From Caenorhabditis remanei (taxonomy: Eukaryota; Nematoda; Chromadorea; Rhabditida; Rhabditidae), in assembly GCF_010183535.1 (NCBI RefSeq), contig NC_071330.1, forward strand, positions 12,071,717 to 12,135,716: a stretch of DNA of 64,000 bases, read 5' to 3'. This document shows, piece by piece, positions 1-10,804 of the stretch. Position 1 is the first letter of the stretch. Every line of letters begins with the position of its first letter. Made by a program: the position numbers and the translations under genes. The notes below the pieces were generated by a model. It saw nothing but the letters and a program-made list of their open reading frames with translations. It was not told where the DNA came from and did not search any database.

Positions 1-230
1 TGTCTCATCCACGGGTTCCCATGCTCACCCATAACCAGGTATATTCCCACTCGTTCTTCCCCATCTGTGACAATGAGAAACCGTGGGAATCTGACTGATG
101 TTCTCACGGTACTCAGAGGCCACGCCCCCTTGGAGAAGAGGTGAAAAAGGATGGACAAGAATCAGAATCATTCTTATATCCATCCGTAGTCCCCATCGGT
201 TGTCTACTTTTTCTCTCTTCCCTTTTTTCA
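1..230 (+). promoter_or_regulatory. Notch-responsive (CSL/LAG-1) upstream module, copy 1
   Basis: Conserved block upstream of gene 1, repeated almost unchanged before six other cluster genes. It has three CSL-type sites: TTCCCAT at 16-22 and TTCCCAC at 44-50 (reverse strand ATGGGAA and GTGGGAA), and GTGGGAA at 83-89. They are followed by a GGCCACGCCCCCTTGG box and a conserved stretch ending in CCCATCGGTTGTCTAC. CSL sites and Notch control of C. elegans ref-1 family genes are established; function here is inferred. The left edge may lie outside the window. Confidence 0.7.
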
Positions 231-331
231 TTTTTTTACCGTAATCCGTCAAATTGATCTATTCTTCTTTCACCTGCTTCATTTTTCAATGTAGTTTCCA
301 CAATTGTTACATTTACAGCAGAGCCATCAAA

Positions 332-1321
332 ATGGAGTCTATCTCACCAATTGTTCAAAAGGAGAAGTCGAGGAAGCAACTTGCAGAAGAACGGAGAAAT
401 AATGCATTCAATGCAGCAGTTGGAGATATCAAAGAGGAGCTGATCCAGAGAGGATATGGACAGGAAGAAGATCTCGGATCGTGAGTTCTGAATTTCTATT
501 TCTATCGATAACATAAAAAATGAAAATTCTTGAACTTTTGTTCAGCTTTTACTAAACCTTCCTTAACTTTCAGACAACCGGCCATACTGATGCTCGTGGC
601 CGAGACTCTAAACCAAGTTGATCTGAAGTCCAAGTACCCAGTTGAAGCACGGCGGAAAAGTGAAGGAGGAAAGATGCCAAAAGATATGGAAAAAGTGGTG
701 AAAGCTAATAGAGAACAAGTTAGAAGAAACAAAATGAACGCTTCAATCGATAGTATAAGAGAGTTCATTATTCGGAATGAACTCGGAGATGGAAATTCGA
801 AAAGATTGGAGAAACTGGACGTGGTGAATACTATTCTGGATTACATTCGGACTCTTCCATCCAACAACGCCGTTACATCTGCTCCAGTTGGTCAAGTAAA
901 TGCTCAGACTGTGGCTCCAACTTCCCCGACATCTTCATCTCACTCTCCAACTCTCTCACCAGGACTGCCAGCCTTGTCTCCATCTCCATCACTTCTCCAA
1001 CAGAATCCAGTAGTTTCTCAAAAACCAATCGGACCACTCACCCCAGGACTCCCAAATTTACTTCCAACTGGATCCTCTCTACCTCTTCCAATGGCTCCAA
1101 TGTTTCCATGGATGACAACTCCATTCCCAATGGTACCAATGGATCCTGCAACAATTCAACTCCGAATTCAGTTTTGGCAGAATCGAATGATTATCCAAAA
1201 CTTCATTAATCAGAATCAGAAATCTCAAGTAAAGAAGGAGGAAGTTGCACAACCTGCTGAGGAAGAACCAACTGTTGCTCCAATCAAAGATGAAGATGAG
1301 GAATTGAATCTTACCAACTAA
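332..1321 (+). CDS. REF-1-like double bHLH transcription factor (gene 1)
   Basis: CDS join(332..480, 574..1321), 298 aa, with a GTGAGT donor and TTTCAG acceptor. bHLH-1 spans residues 13-64 (basic helix KSRKQLAEERRNNAFN) and is split by the intron in its loop. bHLH-2 spans about 95-144 (REQVRRNKMNASIDSIREF, then LEKLDVVNTILDYIRTLP). A Pro/Ser-rich middle (about 150-225) leads to an acidic tail ending LNLTN. Two bHLH domains in one chain are the hallmark of the nematode REF-1 family (ref-1, hlh-25 to hlh-29), nuclear HES-related repressors acting downstream of Notch. No WRPW or FRPW tail is seen. The frame is fully open, and a CSL module lies about 240 bp upstream. Which C. elegans member it matches cannot be told. 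Confidence 0.85.
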
Positions 1322-1339
1322 ATATCATTCCTTCTTTTT

Positions 1340-1480
1340 TAAAACCTCTTTTTTTCTCATTGATCTCTTTCCATCTCATTCTGTCATTTTTTGAATCCTT
1401 GCCTTTATTCATTCTGTCATTTGTTATAATAACAATAACTTCTCTCCATCTGAAAGTTTCTTTCAATAAATCAGATTTTT
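1340..1480 (+). terminator. Conserved 3' UTR core and poly(A) signal of the bHLH genes
   Basis: After the gene 1 stop comes a pyrimidine-rich stretch, TGTCATTTGTTATAATAACA, CATCTGAAAGTTTCTTTC and an AATAAA at about 1465. The same order recurs after genes 2 (about 7990-8115, minus), 3 (11890-12015), 5 (23950-24060, minus), 7 (26945-27060, minus), 8 (32660-32775) and 10 (39365-39480), and in degenerate form after gene 4 (16755-16825). It serves as the 3' end; any further regulatory role is a guess. Confidence 0.6.
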
Positions 1481-1874
1481 TTTCTAGTTTTGTTTTGAGA
1501 ATTCCAAAGACATTTTTCGAGGTTCCTCCTTTCCATATTCGGTTCGATTTGGCAAGTCGTGAAAGAGAAGAAGCTGAAATGAAGAGAAAAACTAATATGT
1601 TTTTCATTCAATAATTGGTAAAGTATAGTGAGTTCGCAATGTGAATAAAACATATAAAACCGAAATGATGAACAATAAATGGGGGCAAGGAAAAAATATG
1701 ACAACAAAATCAATACGAGGTAACAATAAATACAACCGGAGTGAAATGAACAACGGAATCGAAAAATTATTAAACAAAGGAAAGCTACTAGAACTATTAT
1801 GAAGACGTGACGACGGCTTAGCGCTTGTTGAAGTGTCGGTTGGCTATCTAAAATTATGAATTTGTACAAAAAAT

Positions 1875-4800
1875 TTACTTTTTGAAACTTGCTCTAGCAT
1901 ACTTTTTATCGTATACGTAGTCTCCCTCATAGGACGACGCCACTTTCGCTTGTCGACGTGGCATCCTAGTTGCTGGCTCTCCATAGTCTTCCACGTCCTC
2001 TGATGAAGACGACGACTCGGCACGTCGTTTGTATGTGCTTCTAGCTGATGATGTCGATGGTTCTGGAGTGTAGTCATGATCGTGAGCAAGCATTTCACGT
2101 ATTCTGGTATCCTCCGTATTCTCCAAATCGATCCGAGCATTCTTATCGGTTCCCGACTTCTGCTCGTTCAACTTCAAGAAGTTGTTTCCGTGAATTCGAT
2201 AGGTGACTTCTACTTTCTCTGACACAGCATCCGGAATCATTCCTTTCAGAAGACGTCCACGGCTGAATGCAGCCTCCGGGAAGTGTTGACGACAAATCAG
2301 ATTCTCGCCATCCGATTTCAATCTTTGCTCGAATTCAGATCCCAACTTTTCGATCCATCTCGCCAATCGATCCTCTCCTCGTGGAACTCTCAACATTCCA
2401 TTACGTGCTCCACTTTTCGAACACAAGCAGCACACATTATCCCAATCTCCGTGTTCTGATGGTTTGGCTGTGGGAAGTTTGAAGTTCTCTTGTTCAATCA
2501 CTTTGACAGTTCCATCGTGTTGATCCGCTTCGAGCACTTGTTTCCGTGGCTGACGATATTCTTTCGGAATTATCTCCTCGTCGTCGACATCGTTCCCCTC
2601 CTCCGATTGAGTATAACGAGAATTGTTGACACCAATCATATCGTATTTCGTCTCCACCAAATGCCTGTATCGATCAGCAAAGTTGTAAAGTATCAACATA
2701 AACTGTTTAAGACTAATATGTGGTCGTAGAGCAGTGATTGTGCTCAGAACGTTCTGAATCTGAAACAATGTGCAATTGAATATATCCTCCGGACGCGAAA
2801 GTCTCAGCATCGAGTATATTTCATCAAGTGTCTCTGCAAAATGAACACGACACACATATGTTTTTGTCTCTTTCGCCATGAACTCTTGCGCCTTTTCGAG
2901 TGTATATTCTTGACGATATAAACAACCGAGCATTATTAGCAGCTTCTCGGAGTCAATCGTGACATTCTTCAGGTCTTCTTGACATTGCAAGTGTCCACAT
3001 ACAGCACAATGACGATTGCAACGTTTCTGTCGACGCAACTCAGCTTTTCTGAAAACAATAATGTGTGATAGAAAATAAGATTTTTTGCTTTTGACACCAA
3101 AACATACGTCGCGCGAGCAATTTCTACTGCCTGGAGGTAAATCTCGTTATAATCGTCTCCATCTCGTCCAGTGAACACTTCATCTTCGAATTTCACTTCC
3201 TCCGGAGGATTCAATGAAGGTGTCGGAATGTTACTTCTGATACCAACTGGAGGCGGATATTTCTGCGCATTCTTGATGACAAACTTCTCTTGTTCAGCGA
3301 ACTTTTCCACAAAGTCATGCGAGGCAATGTATTGTGGTGGCGGAGCTCGATTAATAATTGTTCTCTGAACGCCTTGAGTAACATTTCTCGTTTGTTGTTG
3401 GGACATTGGCGCTGTCATTGGAGGTGGAGGTGATGGATTCTGGTGGAATTCCAGAATGTTTTTCGGTGGCGATTCTTCCTCTAACGGCTCTTCTTTCACC
3501 ACTTTCTCTATAACTGGTTCCTCTTTCACTTCCTTCTCGAGTAATTCTACTGGTTTCTGCTCCTCCCGCGGGTAGATGACAGTACCCGGTGGAACCGGTG
3601 CTTTCACCTTTCCCTTTCCCTGCAATGGAGCTTGTATAATTCGGATAGCTTTTGGTACATTATTCAGATCTATTCCACTCGAATAAATCGGTCGCCCGGT
3701 GATCGGTTTGACTTTTCGATGTTGTGGAATCATTCCCATTTGAAGCGGAGCATCGAGAAGATGCTGTGGCTTCTCTTCTATTTCATATCCATTCGTAGCC
3801 ATCGTCGGTAGTGGCGGGTACGGTAGTCCAGAAATATCGCTTAAATGAGTGCAGCGAAGTCGTTTTGCAGTACTGTTAAGACTCTCCAACATCGACTCCG
3901 TCATAGTCTCCACAGTAGCTCCTCTTCCACGGAATTCCTGATTGATACCAGCAACCGAGAGACAATCTTCTAAGCGACCGGATGAATACTTCTTGCAGAG
4001 ATGCTGGAACTTTCCGCCGCTAGAAAAGAAGTGAGACGCATCGATAGACGTCGCTGGTGTTGCCACTATCTCTCTAGCCAACACTGCCAAATGTTCCATA
4101 TGCAATTGACGACTTCCCCACCAGTAGAACGGACTATCCCACTCTTCGGGACGCTCCACAAACGACACTTGTCGATAGTGTACAAATTCATTCATAATAA
4201 TATTGCGACGCTCAATTGAAGTCATCTGGGAGATATCTTGATAGAAACTCTTCTCAGCGCTAGCGTCCATGTTCACAAACTCCTCAGCGACTCGAATTTC
4301 AATCTGTTTCCACTTCAACGGAGGGAAGATATCACGATAAGCATAACGTGGATCCATAAGTGTCGCCATCTCGTATCTCGAACGGACATGAATCTGATTG
4401 AGGTAACCGAGGCAATTGTTCAACGAATTCTCGATAGTCTTCTGGAATCGATAGCCCATATCATGTGTTTGGATATATTGACGGAGTCCTTCAACAGCTG
4501 GGATGATTTGTGAGATTGTGTTGTTTGAGGAGCTCAACTCTCGACAATACTTCAGGCACTGTTGCATTAATCGTTGAAGATATATGAGATGATTAAATGC
4601 AGAGTTGTTTATATAAGACGTTTGTTGGAACCGCTCGAAGTACTCGGTCAGTGTGTCATGCTGAAAAGGAAGAAGTTGAAAAATGAATTGAAATGTCACA
4701 ATATGCTTACCAATACAAGACATCTTGTTAAGAAGACAAAAGTGTTCTCCCATGGCCCCTCATCGATAATTGGAAGGTCCAAATCGGCCTTTTTCGAGAG

Positions 4801-6744
4801 CTGCATTCTGAAACAAGAAGGTTGTTTTGGTGGTTTTCGGAAGGAAAAGCTATATCATTTTACTGCAAAATTGTTATTTTCGGTTACAAAAAATCCTAAT
4901 TTTCAGCTATATTTCGTCTAAAAATAGAATTTCATGCAGTAACTGTAAAAGCTTTTAGAAATTCTGTACGTTTTGATTCGGGTGTGACGTTTTGGAACCG
5001 TTCACGTAGGTTTTGCAGCAATTTCTTTCGATTGCGCACAAATGTTTTTTCATCACGAAAATATTTGAAATTTCGGAAATTTCGGAACCAAACTTTTACG
5101 CAAAATTTTCTCGGAAATCGGAAATTTCCGAATGATCCGAAAAAATCGGAACTTTTCCGACGGAAAACAGTTCTGAAATATGTCGGGAATACCGGAATTT
5201 CCGAATTCCGTTCCGCACATCCCTGATTCGAACGTAATTAGAATATCGAAATCACTACGATGACTAACATTCTAAACAAAACTTTAAAATTCGCTTCTTC
5301 AGCATTAAACTTCGATATTTCCATAGTTCTGTGAAAAAGCAATTACAAACCTTCTAAATCTGCCGTACAACTCGGGATCACTTTTCACATATCGAACGAA
5401 TTTTCTCAACGAAGTGAGTCCATCCCAAAATTCATCAATCTCCATGAGATCAGCAATAAACATCGAAATATAATTATAGAAACAAATGTGATATCTTTTG
5501 ATGACTCCACTGTTCGATATCAAATTGTAGATTTGATAGTTGGGACACACAACACTCGAGAACTTCACATTCGAATAGGTCTGGTTGTTGACGGCGCGAC
5601 GGATCGAGATGAGAAGGCCTTCCGAGTCGACTCTGAGAATGGAATATGGGTAAGTTTTGCTTTCCGATGAACTTTATGCTCAAAGTGGGACAATTTTCTT
5701 TGATTTTCACAAATTTCGCCGCTCGAAAACTAAAATTCAAAACATTCAGCTTCAATATTGGTTAATTGAAATCGTTTCACTATAAATATCAAACCCGTCA
5801 GCCCGGTGAAAATGTGCACACTTTTTCCACAAATTTTTCGAAACTTTTATCAGAAATATTATCGAAATAAAAAAGTTCCGACATTTTTTCCTCGTCGGTG
5901 TTTGCGGACTCAAGCCAAAATTTTCAAATTTTGGCTTGAGTCCGCAAACACCGAGGGGGAAAAAATGTCGGAACTTTTTTGTTGCGACAATAGTCAATAA
6001 TCTCTCGTACGCATGAGTTTTTATCGATATTTAAAAACAAAAAAAATTGGAAATTTGACATTTTGGCAAAAAAAAATCGAAAAAAAGTCGAAAAAATTCA
6101 AATTTTTTATTGAAATCCGAGCCGGCGCGGCCGTCTGTAAAGTTTTCATTGTTAACAAAAAACTCTCGAAAAAGACTCAGTTTCTCAGCACAAACGACAT
6201 TTACGCAATTCCCATTTCTCCTCTCCTCTATTTCTCCTTTCATTACTCACTCGCTTAACAATAGTTTTCTCAAGTACACGATGTTCTTCCTTTCATACAA
6301 GTCATCAAAATAGTGAATAGAAAAGACGAGATACTTTTCATCTGCATTTCCAGCCACATCTATCGTCACTCCTAATGGACCGACGGTCTTCTGGAAGTTG
6401 ACAAGCGGCTTTGTTAATGAATTCTGCTTTTCCACATATTTGAACATCAAATCTTCCTCTGGCAGAGCACAATTCGGATTGAGATGTCTGACAAGCTCTC
6501 GGAACGATGAAGAGTGAATTGTATCGAACGGGACTCCAGTGCTTGCGAAGAATTTTGATAAATACTCCGTCGTCTTCGGATCAACGTCCAAATCAACTTT
6601 TGGTTCCGAAACAGGTGCCACGGTGCGATGCCTTAGAATTCCTTTAGCTTTGGCTGGTGGAGGACGACAGACTTGAGGGATAGCAGTGGGAGGTGGAAGT
6701 GATGGAGGTTTTGTGGTGAGACGTGCTTGTTGTACGGTTTGCAT
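1875..6744 (-). CDS. hAT-transposase-derived protein with C-terminal THAP-type zinc fingers
   Basis: Five exons assemble in one frame: 6744-6251, 5632-5351, 4807-4711, 4660-3108, 3048-1875 (1,199 aa). Every junction keeps phase. Near residues 65-100, FASTGVPFDTIHSSSFRELV resembles the N-terminal helical part of hAT/BED transposases. Near 470-515, PFYWWGSRQLHMEHLAVLAR followed by ATPATSIDASHFFSSGGKF resembles the hAT dimerisation domain. A Pro/Glu-rich linker follows. The last exon has a THAP-like C-x2-C...C-x2-H-F (about 820-880) and a clearer THAP (about 1010-1090: VCCLC, W, CRQHF, IPDAV). THAP plus hAT-like parts recall nematode LIN-15B/GON-14-type chromatin regulators; LIN-36 also has a THAP. 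No terminal repeats flank it, so it is probably a host gene. The start is the first ATG after a TTTTCCAG that could be a trans-splice site. Confidence 0.7.
4960..5230. repeat. Palindromic AT-rich repeat in the intron of the THAP/hAT gene
   Basis: Many overlapping inverted motifs of the GGAAATTTCC / CGGAACTTTTCCG kind, ending in GTTCCGCACATCCCTG. This is typical non-coding repeat composition for Caenorhabditis introns. No coding signal. Confidence 0.5.
5868..5983. repeat. Hairpin (foldback) element, intronic
   Basis: Near-perfect inverted repeat of about 115 bp. The left arm starts AAAAAAGTTCCGACATTTTT and the right arm ends AAAAATGTCGGAACTTTTTT; both contain GTTTGCGGACTCAAGCC or its complement. 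The loop is only a few bases. MITE-like. Confidence 0.8.
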
Positions 6745-6802
6745 GACTGTCTGGAAAATAAGAATATTGTTTCGACGGAAGATATCGTTTTCAGTAGATT
6801 TA

Positions 6803-6944
6803 ATGGGGTTATTCACCTCCGGAAAAAAGTTTTTTCCCTCGATTAATTTGCCGGAAGAAACGGCGAAAAACGGAAAAAAACTGTTTTTTCCGGCAAATTA
6901 ATCGAGGGAAAAAACGTTTTTTTCCGGAGGTGAATAACCCCATT
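6803..6944. repeat. Hairpin (foldback) element upstream of the THAP/hAT gene
   Basis: Inverted repeat of about 142 bp with arms AATGGGGTTATTCACCTCCG and its complement CGGAGGTGAATAACCCCATT. The inner arms share TCGATTAATTTGCCGG. It lies within 60 bp of the proposed start of the THAP/hAT gene. Confidence 0.85.
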
Positions 6945-7664
6945 ACATTTCAAAATAAATGGTCGCGCTTTTCCGAGTTTCTTAATTTCGAACGAATTTC
7001 AGCTTATTTTCGCGAACTAGATTTTTTCGCTGGAAATTCGAAATCAAAAAACAGTGAAATTACATAAAACAATTTTTTAACTTGCAGATAATTCCGGCTT
7101 GAAAAGCATTGAAATGATTTGAGAATTTTCTAGAAAATTCAAAGAAAAACTATTTTTTCTGAGAAAAATCTTCGAAGTATTTTGGACCACTCAAGCATAA
7201 ATGATTCGAAATCCTGTCTTTGTTGAAACTGTGCTGAATATTCATCGAATATCAGTTTATAGCTCAAAAGTTTAGCTCAAAGCAGCTTTTTCCACTTTCC
7301 TATGAAAATTTCAAAAAATTTATTCGAAAAATCTATAAAAAGAAAATTGCACTGAAAATTTTGCAAAATTTTGCAAAAATCGAAAAATGCGTCAAGGGGT
7401 TTGGTGGTGTGTTTCTCAGTAGGCTTGCGTATTTCTTGTGTGAAGGCAACAAAAAGAAAATATTGAATTAAAAACTCATTTCTGGTGTAAAATAATAGGA
7501 CGACACGTTTCTTGCGCTCCACCGAAACCGAATAAAATTGAGTGAGAAATTGAGAGACAAAAACCTTAGTCATGACAAATGTATTATTTCCAGGGTAATT
7601 GATACAAATTTTAGATTACAAAGATATAACTTCGATGGATTTCGGTAGAAAAGTTTAAGAAAAA
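6945..7664. other. Intergenic, no gene seen
   Basis: AT-rich sequence without a convincing exon. Around 7508-7560 it holds GCTCCACCGAAACCG followed by AAATTGAGAGAC, shared with the MITE at 40317-40427 and so a dispersed repeat. Confidence 0.5.
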
Positions 7665-7770
7665 CTGGAGAAAAATAAATATTTAGTCGACGACCGAAGG
7701 GGAGAAAGTAAGAATAATTCTGATTCTATCTCGCTCGTTTTGCAAATTGGGCGTGGCTTATTAGTCTGAT
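7665..7770 (-). promoter_or_regulatory. Decayed upstream module without CSL sites
   Basis: Read on the minus strand, it keeps the order of the cluster upstream module: GGGCGTGGC complement box, GATTCTGATTC complement, and GTCGACGACCG near the gene side. No bHLH gene follows; the next minus-strand gene is the THAP/hAT gene. It runs directly into the TATAC-rich repeat. Probably the relic of a lost paralogue. Confidence 0.4.
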
Positions 7771-7850
7771 AATATACGAGCTATACGAGTATATACGAGT
7801 ATAGTTGTTGGTATACTCCAGATTTAGGACTCAATATACATACCCGAGAC
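7765..7850. repeat. TATAC-rich dispersed repeat, copy 1
   Basis: Dense GTATAC/GAGTATA words (for example CGAGTATATACGAGTATAG). Similar blocks occur at 12100-12225, 23795-23895 and 26700-26835. Confidence 0.55.
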
Positions 7851-8169
7851 GTCACAATAATCGTAAAACATATTGCTACAGTACACTGGTGTATAATAGT
7901 TTCTAATTCTCTCCCTATTTGCCAGCTTTCCAATTAATCCAAGCGGAAAATAGTTTCACATCTTCTTTAGTCTAACTGTGTTTTTCAGAATTTTTAATTT
8001 ATTAAAAAAAACAATTTATTGAACGAAACTTTCAGATGGAGTGAAGTTATTGTTATTACAACAAATGACAGATTGAACAAAGGCAAGGAATGAAAAAATG
8101 ACAGAATGAGATGGAGAGAGATCATTGGGAGAAAGAAAACAGGGAATTAAAATAAGAATGATGGATTTT

Positions 8170-9123
8170 TCAGATCTTTTCCTCTTTTTCCGTTTGAGTG
8201 ACCTGAATCGGGTTCATCAGATTTTGAAGCATATTCTGATTTCTCATCAATTGGACTTGCATCTGAATTCTGACAGGGTCCATGAGTGGCATCATTGGAA
8301 AAAGAGGTGCAGGCAATGAGAAGTTGAACAGTGGGACCTGTGGTAGAGTTGGAAAAACATCTGGGAGCTTTGGAGAGGTAAGTCCGACTGGTGATGAGAC
8401 TGGATCCTGATGAACGAATGGTGGAGTTGGAACCAGTGTTGGAAGACCACCTGGTGATTGTGGAGGAGCAGTCGGGGCGAGTTTTTGTAGCAACGAATCA
8501 ATATCAAATGCACCGGTAGCTCGGCGCGGCTGGAAGAAAGATGTCGGCGACGGTGCGATTGAAGAAGAAAACTGTCCGAATGGTTGCTGGACTGTAGGTG
8601 GTGTGACAATACTATTGGCTGGGAGAGTTCGCAGATGCTCCAAAATGGTATTCAGTACTTCGAGCTGCTCCAATCTTTTAGAAGGTTTATCTCCAAGTTC
8701 TTTCCGATTGATGAACTCTCTCAGACTTTCGATGGCAGCGTTCTTCTTGTTCCTTCTCATCTGCTCTCTTGTCGCCTTTACCATCTTTTCCTTCTCTCTT
8801 GGCATCTTTCCACCTTCACTTTTCCGCCGGGCTTCAACTGGGTACTTGGACTTTAGGTCGACTTGGTTTAGAGTCTCTGCAACGCACATGAGGACAGCTG
8901 GTTGCCTGAAAAAAGAAGTGAACTAATATTTTTGAAACCACCAGTTTTATTAGATATGAGAATTCAAAACTCACGATCCGAGGTCTTCTTCTTTTCCGAA
9001 TCCTCTCTGAATCAGCTCCTCCTTGATATCTCCAACTGCTGCAATGAATGCATTATTTCTCCGTTCCTCTGCTAGTTGCTTCCTCGTCTTTTCCTTTTGA
9101 ACGATTGGTGAGATAGAGTCCAT
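8170..9123 (-). CDS. REF-1-like double bHLH transcription factor (gene 2)
   Basis: Exons 9123-8975 (149 nt) and 8905-8170; 294 aa. bHLH-1 begins EKTRKQLAEERRNNAFIAAV; bHLH-2 has REQMRRNKKNAAIESLREF and LEQLEVLNTILEHLRTLP. The Pro-rich middle (PTSFFQPRRATGAF) is closest to gene 3. The protein ends TEKEEKI, so the acidic tail ending in L-N is absent although everything before it is intact. Start, donor (GTGAGT) and acceptor (TTTTCAG) match its siblings. The CSL module lies upstream at 9240-9445. Likely a nuclear DNA-binding repressor, as for gene 1. The missing tail may weaken a co-factor contact, which is inference. Confidence 0.85.
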
Positions 9124-9239
9124 TTTGATGATTCTGATGAAAATATAACAACTGTGGAGAAGTAATTGAAAGAAGAAGGAGGTATAACTTACGGGTTACG
9201 GTAACAAAAATGAAAAAGGAAAGAGAGAAAAAATAGTCG

Positions 9240-9445
9240 ACCGATCGAGACGACGGATGGGTATAAGAATGGTTCTGATTCTTGTCCATCCTCTGCACCT
9301 CTTCTCCAAGGGGGCGTGTCCTCTGAGTACCGTGAGAACATCAGTCAGATTCCCACGGTTTCTAATTGTCACAGATGGGGAAGAACGCGTGGGAATATAC
9401 CTGGTTATGGGTGAGCATGGGAACCTGTGGAAGAGAGACACTGGA
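9240..9445 (-). promoter_or_regulatory. CSL/LAG-1 upstream module, copy 2 (gene 2)
   Basis: Same module as copy 1, minus-strand orientation: TTCCCAC at 9350-9356, GTGGGAA at 9389-9395 and ATGGGAA at 9417-9423 (plus-strand reading), with the GGGGGCG box at about 9312. All three sites are intact. Confidence 0.7.
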
Positions 9446-10435
9446 ATTGTGAGAAAATGAGAGCGTGATAGACATTGGAATATAGAATAACGAAAGACTG
9501 ATTTTCAGAAGCGTGAACTGATGAAATGATTAGAATTGGAAAAAATAATGAAAAGTTGATATAAAGGAATCAGGACCAAAAAGACCGTGCCCCTGCTAGA
9601 CACTGGTCAAAACTTATTGAATATAGAAAGCAGATTGTTTCACAAGACGGGTCGAAGGAAGACTTCAACTAGCACACTTTTTCAAAGTTCTTCATTAATA
9701 CTCCAATCCCAACTTTTAGATCTTGTAGTAAAATATTGTGTTTCCAGAAACGTGAAGTTTTCAGAAGAAATGTTGAATTCCTTTCTTAATTCTCTGAATC
9801 TTTTTTTTAGCAAAACTGGTGAGATGTCCTCCTGAGAAAATCCACATCATGTACTACAGTACTTCCTAGTGAAAGACTGTGGCACTTGAAAAGAAAATCG
9901 GACAATTTTGAGATTAAGCCCCAATGTCAAAAATAGTAATATGACTTCAACTCTTCACGAAGTTTGTAGATCAAAAGTTGAGCTTCATTTTTGTAATTGA
10001 CAACTGTTTTGTATGTGCTGTCATTGGAGAGTTATTTGCACTTTAATACAAAATAGTGAGACATGGGATAAGTTGTTTTAACTTTTTGGGAAAAGTTCGT
10101 GGAAATAAATTGTGAACTACAAAAATGAAGCTCTACTTGTGTTCTACAAAACCCATAATCAGATGACATTTAGGACAATCCGGGGATACGGGTGCACTAT
10201 CAAAGTAGAACAATTTCAACTGAAAAATGCTAGAGGAACAATCTTTATGATCTGTCGATTGTGCATATTTTTTCAGTTCTTCAATCTTATTCCTCGTTTT
10301 TATCTTTTTTCCTTTTCCTTGTTTCTAGCTCCCTTCTATATACTATCCTTTGATTATTTTAAATTATCAGCTCATCATTTCTCCACTGCTAATTTTTCTC
10401 TATTCCCTGTCTTTCACACCCTCATTTTCTCACAG
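9446..10435. other. Intergenic with dispersed repeat, no gene seen
   Basis: Between the divergent promoters of genes 2 and 3. A block around 9960-10135 (GTAGATCAAAAGTTGAGCTT...TTGTAATTGACAACTG, then its partial inverse ACTACAAAAATGAAGCTCTA) recurs near 28675 and 30930. No exon recognised. Confidence 0.45.
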
Positions 10436-10439
10436 TTCA

Positions 10440-10670
10440 CACACAACTCGAGTGTCTCTCTTCCACAGGTTCCCATGCTGACCCATAACCAGGTATATTC
10501 CCACGCGTTCTTCCCCATCTGTGCCAATGAGAAACCGTGGGAATCTGACTGATGTTCTCACGGTACTCAGAGGCCACGCCCCCTTGGAGAAGAGGTGGAG
10601 AGGATGGACAAGAATCAGAATCATTCTTATACCCATCCGTCGTCCCGATCGGTCGTCTACTTTTTCTCTC
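10440..10670 (+). promoter_or_regulatory. CSL/LAG-1 upstream module, copy 3 (gene 3)
   Basis: TTCCCAT 10470-10476, TTCCCAC 10498-10504, GTGGGAA 10537-10543, GGCCACGCCCCCTTGG box at about 10573, then the GATCGGTCGTCTAC block. All sites are intact although the gene it serves has a frameshifted start exon. Confidence 0.7.
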
Positions 10671-10804
10671 TTCCCTTTTTCATTATTGTTACCGTAATCT
10701 GTCAAATTTATTTGTTTTTCTTTCAATTACTTCTCCACCATTGTTTTATTTTCAGTATTATTTTCAGCAGAACTATCAACAAATTTATTTTCAGTAGAAC
10801 TATC

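Noticed and set aside
5488..5670. Plus-strand frame with a good GTAAGT donor at 5650
   Set aside because: It overlaps the well-phased minus-strand exon of the THAP/hAT gene and has no partner exons on the plus strand.
8584..8926. Plus-strand open frames across gene 2 exon 2 (and similar antisense frames in genes 3, 5, 7, 8, 10)
   Set aside because: Shadows of the bHLH-2 coding sequence; no splice sites or start context of their own.
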